Source of the DNA: Campylobacteraceae bacterium
GTDB lineage: Bacteria > Campylobacterota > Campylobacteria > Campylobacterales > Sulfurovaceae
Length of the DNA stretch: 17,243 nucleotides
Assembly: GCA_026985495.1 (NCBI GenBank)
Contig: JALSQJ010000037.1
Coordinates: forward strand, 1 to 17,243
Direction: 5' to 3'
The notes below the pieces were generated by a model, which saw only the letters and a program-made list of their open reading frames with translations, ran no database searches and was not told where the DNA came from. Both the position numbers and the translations under genes were made by a program. Below are positions 7,098 to 12,835 of this stretch, one piece after another (position 1 is the stretch's first letter; each line of letters starts with the position of its first letter).

Positions 7098-7739
7098 ATG
7101 AAATCTATAATATTAACAGTTACACTCTTTGTTACACTCTCATCAACACTCTTTGCTACTAGTACCTATGGAAATAGACATAAAGGGTATTTTGTTAGTA
7201 AATCACATCTGCACTATATTTTTAATAGAGTCAAACGAACAACCAATGTTAGTCAAAAGGCTTTGGCAAAAACCTTTGCTTATTATGAAGAGTATCGTTA
7301 TAAAAAACATCTCTCACCAGACTATATTGCTATTGCTGACTATACAAAACCAGCAACTCAAAAACGTCTTTATGTTATTAATTTACATACAGGTAAAGTC
7401 AATAGACATCTTGTGGCACATGGTAAAAACTCTGGAAGTAGATGGGGTAGAGTTTGGCACTCTAGTAATAAAATAGGTTCAAACATGACACCTTATGGTT
7501 TTTTTAAAGTAGGAACTAAAGAGGGTGTTACCTTTAAAAAACACTATAGATACTTATCTATTGAGGGGCTAGAGTGGAAAAATAGAAATGCTAAAAAGAG
7601 AGATATTCTTCTTCATACAGCTGCTTATGTAAATTGGAATGGTAGAAGTTATGGCTGTTTTGCAATTCGTCCAGAAGATAGATGGTCGGTATTTTCTAAA
7701 CTTAAAAGAGCGTTACTCTACTCCTATACAGGGCGTTAA
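7098..7739 (+). CDS. Exported L,D-transpeptidase-like protein (YkuD_2-type catalytic domain)
   Basis: This 213-residue protein starts with a signal peptide (residues 1-20, cleavage probably after LFA), so it acts in the periplasm. The C-terminal region carries the hallmarks of the murein L,D-transpeptidase fold: SNMTPYGFFKVG (128-139), H173 in LLHTAAYV, and SYGCFA (184-189) with the predicted nucleophile C187. The spacing of H173 and C187 and the SxGCxA form fit the YkuD_2 family. Enzymes of this fold make or trim 3-3 peptidoglycan cross-links or attach proteins; the specific reaction here is unknown. The start has a purine-rich but poor ribosome site. The 157 bases upstream (6941-7097) are very AT-rich and show no firm promoter. 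Its stop overlaps the stop of the gene on the other strand by four bases. Confidence 0.82.
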   Translation: MKSIILTVTLFVTLSSTLFATSTYGNRHKGYFVSKSHLHYIFNRVKRTTNVSQKALAKTFAYYEEYRYKKHLSPDYIAIADYTKPATQKRLYVINLHTGKVNRHLVAHGKNSGSRWGRVWHSSNKIGSNMTPYGFFKVGTKEGVTFKKHYRYLSIEGLEWKNRNAKKRDILLHTAAYVNWNGRSYGCFAIRPEDRWSVFSKLKRALLYSYTGR

Positions 7740-8068
7740 CTCTCTTCATGCCAGACCTTCCAACCCTCCTCTTCAAATAGAGCTTTAGCTTTAGAGCAGA
7801 GAGGAGCTTGAATAAAGATATATTTTTTAGTAATTTTACTTTCGTTGTAGGTCTCTAATTTTTTATGAAACTCCATCAACTCTAAAGCCTCTTTTTTTAA
7901 GATACGGCTCTTTTTAACAATATGTAAAACAGTAGCATAATATTTTTTTAAATCAACACCAATATAGAGATTTATCTTTTTTCTTGAACCAAGTAGTTTA
8001 GGCTCAATGGGTTGAAGTTTTTTAAAAATAACTCTCTGCTCTTGAAGTAGGTCAACAATCTCTTTCAT
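7736..8068 (-). CDS. Conserved-looking hypothetical protein, last gene of the mutS2 operon
   Basis: A 110-residue, lysine-rich, soluble protein with no signal peptide or membrane segment. I do not recognise the family. It is compact alpha/beta in appearance: a basic N-terminal helix, a strand-like INLYIGVDLKKYY segment, a long charged helix, then IFIQAPLCSKAKALF and a C-terminal EEGWKVWHEE. The single cysteine lies in the APLCSKAK segment. It has a good GGAGA ribosome site, and its ATG lies nine bases past the stop of the upstream recombinase gene, so it is almost certainly cotranscribed and real. A nucleic-acid-related role would fit the charge and the neighbour, but that is only a guess. 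Its stop codon shares the palindrome TTAA with the opposing transpeptidase-like gene. Confidence 0.8.
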   Translation of the reverse strand: MKEIVDLLQEQRVIFKKLQPIEPKLLGSRKKINLYIGVDLKKYYATVLHIVKKSRILKKEALELMEFHKKLETYNESKITKKYIFIQAPLCSKAKALFEEEGWKVWHEES

Positions 8069-8077
8069 TTTCTCTCC

Positions 8078-8905
8078 TTAGGCTAGTGGGTGGTAACTAT
8101 TGATAGTTTGTGCTAAATTCTCTTGTTGTATGTGGGTATATATTTGAGTAGTCTCTAACGATGAGTGACCTAAAAGCTCTTGTACTACACGCAGGTCAGC
8201 TCCTCCTAAAATTAGTGAAGAGGCGAATGAGTGTCGTAATACATGGGGAGAAACTCCAAGGTAGCTCTTTGTGATTTTAAAAGCTGATATTCGACTAAGT
8301 TGTTCTCCACGGTAGTTGAGCCAGATATATTCACTCTGTATAGAAGCGACTTTTAAATAGCTCTCAACAGCCTCAATTGCTATAGGTGCAATAGGAACCA
8401 TTCTCTCCTTCTCCCCTTTTCCAAAACGGATTTTAAGCCAACCATTGTTTAAATCTTCTCTCTTTGCCATAAGAGCTTCTGAAACTCTACACCCTGAAGC
8501 GTATAGAAAAAGAATAAGTGCATAGTCTCTAGCCCCTAAAAAGCTAGAGGTATTTATATCTTTTATCCCCTCTAAAATCTCCTCATAGGAGAGATATTTT
8601 GGTAAATTCTTAGGTACTTTGGCCATGGGAATATTGATATTTGTCTGTGCAAACTCCAGCTTATGACAGAAATCATAAAAGGTATTAATAGAAGAGAGTT
8701 TCCGATTAAGTGTCCGTTTATTTTCAAATTGTGTTAAAAATTCAAATATATCGGTAGTTTGTAGTTTAAGTATATCTTGCTTTTTAAAAAAAGTTTGAAA
8801 TTGCCGTAAGTCTGAAAGGTAGCTCTTAATAGTATTTGGTTCAAGAGCCTTGTTTATATAAAGATACTCTTGAAAGGCTGTAAATAGGTTCTCTCCTCTA
8901 CTCAT
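8078..8905 (-). CDS. Xer-family tyrosine recombinase
   Basis: A 275-residue tyrosine recombinase. The N-terminal SAM-like core-binding domain covers about residues 5-95 (LEPNTIKSYLSDLRQF). The catalytic domain has all expected residues: R140 in ASGCRVSEAL, K163 in FGKGEKER, H221 and R224 in HVLRH, H247 in LLGHSS, and the nucleophile Y256 in TTQIYTH. Its likely role is chromosome dimer resolution at a dif-type site with FtsK, since it sits in a core operon with no phage or integron genes nearby. It has the standard XerC/XerD length rather than the roughly 350-residue XerH of Campylobacter and Helicobacter, so I give no symbol. The ATG lies inside the end of the upstream lipoprotein gene (eight-base overlap), implying translational coupling. 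Confidence 0.92.
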   Translation of the reverse strand: MSRGENLFTAFQEYLYINKALEPNTIKSYLSDLRQFQTFFKKQDILKLQTTDIFEFLTQFENKRTLNRKLSSINTFYDFCHKLEFAQTNINIPMAKVPKNLPKYLSYEEILEGIKDINTSSFLGARDYALILFLYASGCRVSEALMAKREDLNNGWLKIRFGKGEKERMVPIAPIAIEAVESYLKVASIQSEYIWLNYRGEQLSRISAFKITKSYLGVSPHVLRHSFASSLILGGADLRVVQELLGHSSLETTQIYTHIQQENLAQTINSYHPLA

Positions 8906-9899
8906 AACTCAATTTTGAAAGCTCAATCATCTCTCCATCATAGTAGAGTTTAGAGCCTGAGATAAATGCAAAATCATCAACTTCAGAGAGCTTATATACC
9001 TTATGTTTACTTAGGTTTCTGTTTGCAACAATTAAGTAGCCTTGTTTGTCAAGTGCAACCACTTTGTCAGAGACCACTCCAGCTACTGAGAAGTGTGCAA
9101 ATTTAAACTTCTCTTCATTAACAATAGATAGAAGTTCATCAACTTTTACTATAGTTCCATCTTTTTCAAATATAAATATATCACCATTGTTAATAGTCAC
9201 TTCACTTACAGCTTTGTCAAGCTCTCTTTTCCCTTTGTTGCTTAAAGAGAGAACTTTGTGAGGAGTTGCAGCAATAAGTGCATTGTTAAGTTGTCCAAGA
9301 TAGATAATATTGTTAAGTGAACTCTCAGTACTTACATAAAGCTCTTTTGCAATCTTCTGTGTGGTTAAGTCTAAAATAACAAGTTTTCCATCAAGTGTAG
9401 GAATAACAACTAACTTATCAACTCTAAGAGGGTTTGCAATACGTTGGTCAATAGCGTAAGCCTTTTTTGCCTCTTTATTATAGACAATCTTTTTTTGTTG
9501 AAAATCATAGAGTCCATAGTTGTTGTTTTGTAAGACATAGACAAGGTATTTCCCAATAATTGTACCTGCAACCAATGCACTTGGAAACTTTGCTGAAGCT
9601 ACTACTCCTTTAGAGTTTACAATGTTACACTCTCCTTTTAAATCAGCAGTAATTGCTACATTCTCATTGCTATTAATAAAGTAGAAACCCTTTTTAAGTT
9701 TTAGCTTAACCGATTTGCTTTTTGTTAAAACAGTTCCACTTGCAAGTGTTGCTCCATCACGACTGTAGTGAATAATCTCATCACTCATACTTGAAGTAGA
9801 GAGGCTATATGTCTCTTTAGGCTCAAAATACTGTTTAGAAGAACAGCCAGAGAATATAACCGTTGCGAAGGTGGTTGCAAGTAGAATTTTTAGATACAT
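8898..9899 (-). CDS. BamB-like beta-propeller lipoprotein
   Basis: This 333-residue protein has a lipoprotein signal peptide ending in IFSGC (C19), so it is probably anchored facing the periplasm. The rest is repetitive beta-strand sequence resembling PQQ/beta-propeller blades, clearest at TLDGKLVILDLTTQKIAKEL, with similar turns at NNYGLYDFQQKKIV, KDGTIVKVDELLSI and KQGYLIVANRN. BamB of proteobacteria is an outer-membrane lipoprotein with an eight-bladed propeller that helps BamA insert beta-barrel proteins. Sequence identity is low, so the name rests on fold-like features plus position: the gene directly upstream encodes a YfgM-like protein, the same order as yfgM-bamB in E. coli. The start codon overlaps the previous stop by one base (TAATG). 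It could also be an unrelated propeller lipoprotein. Confidence 0.7.
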   Translation of the reverse strand: MYLKILLATTFATVIFSGCSSKQYFEPKETYSLSTSSMSDEIIHYSRDGATLASGTVLTKSKSVKLKLKKGFYFINSNENVAITADLKGECNIVNSKGVVASAKFPSALVAGTIIGKYLVYVLQNNNYGLYDFQQKKIVYNKEAKKAYAIDQRIANPLRVDKLVVIPTLDGKLVILDLTTQKIAKELYVSTESSLNNIIYLGQLNNALIAATPHKVLSLSNKGKRELDKAVSEVTINNGDIFIFEKDGTIVKVDELLSIVNEEKFKFAHFSVAGVVSDKVVALDKQGYLIVANRNLSKHKVYKLSEVDDFAFISGSKLYYDGEMIELSKLSYE

Positions 9900-10489
9900 T
9901 ATTGACCTTTTATAGTATAGTGTTTAATCATTTTTGCGATATTGTAAAGAGGGGACTCTTCAGATATAAGTTCAAGCTCCTCTTTTGCTTCAATAGGCTT
10001 TTTCTCTTTTATTAAAAGTGATGCATTGTAAACTTTTCCTAAATCACTGTAGAGAGTTGACTCTGTTGGTTTACCCTCTAATACTGCCAAATGGTAGCTA
10101 CTTGCATCAGCTAAAATATTATTTTTACTACTACTCAATTTTTGTAGAGTTTTTGTATCGTTATTCTCAATGGCTTGTTGGTAACTAAAGAGTTCAAAAA
10201 GTGCAGGGTTGTTTGCTTTAAGCTCTTGCAGTGCATTACTATTTTTAGCATCTTTTTGTAGTGCTAAAAGGGCAATATTTGCAGACTCTCTCTTGCTCTG
10301 TGCAATACTCTCTATAATAGCATTTCCTCCAAAATATGCAATAGCTAATCCAATAACAGTAAATAGTTTAATTTTATGTTTTTTATAAAGTTTCTCTATT
10401 TTAAATGCAGATGCCAACATCTGCTCATCGCTACTTAGCTCTTTTTTAATCTCGTTAATATTCTCTGAAAGACTCAATTTTTGCTCCAT
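9899..10489 (-). CDS. YfgM-like single-pass membrane TPR protein
   Basis: This 196-residue protein has a charged cytoplasmic N-terminus (1-40), one membrane segment at about 41-60 (KLFTVIGLAIAYFGGNAII) with lysines before it, and a helical periplasmic domain. Helix pairs such as NPALFELFSYQQAIENND, DASSYHLAVLEGK and YNASLLIKEKKPIEAKEELELI look like tetratricopeptide units. Length (E. coli YfgM is 206 residues), type II topology and repeats match the YfgM family, an ancillary subunit of the Sec translocon linked to periplasmic chaperones. The function here is inferred. No Shine-Dalgarno site is visible; instead an extended -10 element ends about 18 bases before the ATG, giving a very short leader. 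It lies 30 bases after mutS2 and overlaps the lipoprotein gene by one base. Confidence 0.75.
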   Translation of the reverse strand: MEQKLSLSENINEIKKELSSDEQMLASAFKIEKLYKKHKIKLFTVIGLAIAYFGGNAIIESIAQSKRESANIALLALQKDAKNSNALQELKANNPALFELFSYQQAIENNDTKTLQKLSSSKNNILADASSYHLAVLEGKPTESTLYSDLGKVYNASLLIKEKKPIEAKEELELISEESPLYNIAKMIKHYTIKGQ

Positions 10490-10507
10490 ATTTTATAAAT
10501 TGGCACT

Positions 10508-10516
10508 ATTATATCA
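10508..10516 (-). promoter_or_regulatory. Extended -10 element inside the mutS2-yfgM gap
   Basis: On the minus strand TGATATAAT (10516 to 10508) matches TGnTATAAT exactly. A start near 10501 would give a leader of about 12 bases before the ATG at 10489. It would let the four downstream genes be transcribed without mutS2. Pattern-based call. Confidence 0.5.
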
Positions 10517-10519
10517 AAA

Positions 10520-12760
10520 TTATAATTTAACAATAGTAATTCCAAGATTTCCTTTTTGTCCATGAAAGCTTTGTAGCTTAGGATATGTTTTTAAATAATC
10601 AATAATCACTTTTTTCAATACACCTGAACCAGTTCCATGAATAATCTCTACTTCTGAAAAACCAGCAACTAAAGCATCGGATAGAAAAACATCAAGTTTA
10701 TCAATCGCTTCATCGGCATAACAGCCAAGCAATTTAATTGAGATAGCACCTCTATTGGACTTCTCAACATTAACTGTACTCTTTGGTTTTTTGACCACCT
10801 TTTTGGTTGGACTCTCTAAATATCTTAGTTGATTAAGAGGTACACGCATCTTTAGACCATCTACCTCTATGGTTGCTTCTTTGTTTCGTATGGTTAAAAT
10901 TTCACCTCTATTTGACCTATATTTAATAGTATCTCCCACTTGTAGCACTCTTCTACTGGGCTGTTTTACCTCTTTGGCTTGGTTTGAGAGCTTTTTATGT
11001 TTATGAGCCTCATTTAAGAGTCGTCTTCCCTCTGTTGACTCTTTTGCTTTTATCGCCTCTAATGCTCTTTTAGTTGCTGCATTGTAACGGTTCTCTAGGG
11101 TTGCTATGGCTTTACGTTGTTGCTCATTTAGTCGCTCTTCAATACTCTCCAACTCCTCTCTTTTTTTCTCTACAGAGGCTAACTCTTTGTCAATTTTTTC
11201 AAGTTTTTGACGCATCTCTCGCTCTAGGGTAGTGGACTTCTCTATGAGTTCATTGAGGTTCTCTTTATCTTCTCCATAAATCTCTTTTGCTTTCTCTACA
11301 ATCACAGCAGGAACGCCATACCGTTCTGCTGTCTCAAAGGCGTAAGATTTTCCAATGCTCCCTTGCAAAAATGTGTAGGTGGGTTGTCGTCTCTCTTCAT
11401 CATATAGTGCTGCAATAAGCTCCACATCATCATCGGCACTCATAAGTGAAGCTAACCGTTTGTGGTGGGTGGTAACAATAAAGGTAATACCTTTTTTTCG
11501 TAACTCATCAAGCATAACTCGAAAGAGTGAAGCTGCTTCATCGGAGTCAGTTCCCAGCTCTATCTCATCTACCCCTACAATGGCATTATTTTTTTCAAAT
11601 AGTTTTGCAAACTCTACCATTCTCCCTGCAAAGGTAGAGATGTCATTTTTTACCGATTGAGGGTCATCTATGACTGCCTCTATGCTCTTAAAGTGTCCAA
11701 CCTCTGTCTTTTGTGGGTTACACTTAAAGGGTAGAAGATTTTTAGACATATAGACAGCCGATAGTAGAGACTTTAAGAGCATAGTTTTACCACCAGCATT
11801 GACTCCAGTAATGAGCATAACTGATCTATTTAGCTCTATATTAACAGGCTTTGGGTTCTCAATGGCAGGGTGACAAAACTCACTGACTCTTACTACTTTT
11901 CGCTTAGATGGTAAGATGAAGTTGTAGTCAAAGGCACGAGCAAACATTACTCTAGCTTGATATTGGTCAAATCTATCATACTCACGGTTTATAAATCTCA
12001 TAAAGAGAAAATATTTATGAAAAATAGTCGAAAATTGTTGAGCATAACGGTAAATCACCTCTTCACGACGACTTAAAAGTGCCGACTCTTTTTCCTTAAG
12101 ATGGCTAATAGATTGTGGTAAAATATAGAAAAATCCACCAGAGGTTCGCCCAACTACAGAGGCTTTTACTACACGATTAAACCCACCACGCACCATAAGC
12201 GTCTCTTCTCCATTAAAAAAGTGAACTTGAGTATCGACTAGATACTCTTTAAGGGTAGAGGAGTGAGCCAATCGGTAGAGTTTATCTTTTAGTTCAGATT
12301 TGTTCTGTTTTAGAGCTTTCTCTATATCGTAAAGTTCAGGTTCACGCTCTGGGTTAATGTTTCCCTCATCGGTAAAGTAGAGTAGAATAGTGTTTACCTC
12401 TTCAGGTATATCAATATTTGCTATCCATTTAGAGAGAGGTTCAGGTAGTGTAGTGGCTTTTAAAGAGTTAAAGTATCCAACAATAGTAACAAAAGCATAA
12501 ATATCATCTATATGCAATACCCCTTGTTTCTTAATACGTTGAAGTTGCTCATCAAGATTTGGTAAATTTTTAATAGGAGGAAACTCTATTTTTGATAGAG
12601 CCTCAATATAACGATAGTGCTGATTTATATCGCCCTGCATCTCAATGTCTTTATCTCTTGCATAGAAGCTCTTAAAGTTGTTAATAAAGTTGTCTAGGTC
12701 TAGTTTTTGAGTTACTGTTTTCATTAGTGTGATTATATCTAAAAGTTGTTTATTAACCAT
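10520..12760 (-). CDS. mutS2: Endonuclease MutS2 (MutS-type ATPase with Smr domain)
   Basis: This 746-residue protein is a MutS-family ATPase without the mismatch-recognition domain. Order: lever/clamp helices (about 20-280), ATPase core with Walker A GVNAGGKT (319-326), Walker B VGVDEI with D398-E399, signature region LGTDSDEAASL and THH at 431-433, a coiled coil (about 500-600), a KOW-like strand domain (606-648), and a C-terminal Smr domain (about 672-746) with HGTGSG (708-713). MutS2 suppresses recombination in Helicobacter and takes part in rescue of collided ribosomes in Bacillus. The usual LDLRG of the Smr domain reads IKLLG here. It heads a five-gene operon. The start is uncertain: ATG at 12760 has no ribosome site, and a methionine 12 codons in (12724, MKTVTQKLDLDNF) may fit the family better. 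Confidence 0.95.
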   Translation of the reverse strand: MVNKQLLDIITLMKTVTQKLDLDNFINNFKSFYARDKDIEMQGDINQHYRYIEALSKIEFPPIKNLPNLDEQLQRIKKQGVLHIDDIYAFVTIVGYFNSLKATTLPEPLSKWIANIDIPEEVNTILLYFTDEGNINPEREPELYDIEKALKQNKSELKDKLYRLAHSSTLKEYLVDTQVHFFNGEETLMVRGGFNRVVKASVVGRTSGGFFYILPQSISHLKEKESALLSRREEVIYRYAQQFSTIFHKYFLFMRFINREYDRFDQYQARVMFARAFDYNFILPSKRKVVRVSEFCHPAIENPKPVNIELNRSVMLITGVNAGGKTMLLKSLLSAVYMSKNLLPFKCNPQKTEVGHFKSIEAVIDDPQSVKNDISTFAGRMVEFAKLFEKNNAIVGVDEIELGTDSDEAASLFRVMLDELRKKGITFIVTTHHKRLASLMSADDDVELIAALYDEERRQPTYTFLQGSIGKSYAFETAERYGVPAVIVEKAKEIYGEDKENLNELIEKSTTLEREMRQKLEKIDKELASVEKKREELESIEERLNEQQRKAIATLENRYNAATKRALEAIKAKESTEGRRLLNEAHKHKKLSNQAKEVKQPSRRVLQVGDTIKYRSNRGEILTIRNKEATIEVDGLKMRVPLNQLRYLESPTKKVVKKPKSTVNVEKSNRGAISIKLLGCYADEAIDKLDVFLSDALVAGFSEVEIIHGTGSGVLKKVIIDYLKTYPKLQSFHGQKGNLGITIVKL

Positions 12761-12835
12761 TCAAAGGAAAACCATTTAAACTTCATTAATAAATTAACTA
12801 TATACTTTTAACTTAAAATAGCTTAAAGGATAAAT

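Noticed and set aside
7129..7476. 115-residue frame overlapping the transpeptidase-like gene
   Set aside because: Alternate frame of a gene with a signal peptide and catalytic motifs; composition is typical of a shadow.
9046..9261. Antisense Ser/Thr-rich frame in the propeller lipoprotein gene
   Set aside because: Shadow of the opposite strand with no independent signals.
11379..11660. Antisense serine-rich frame in mutS2
   Set aside because: Covers the conserved ATPase core of MutS2 on the other strand; composition is an artefact.
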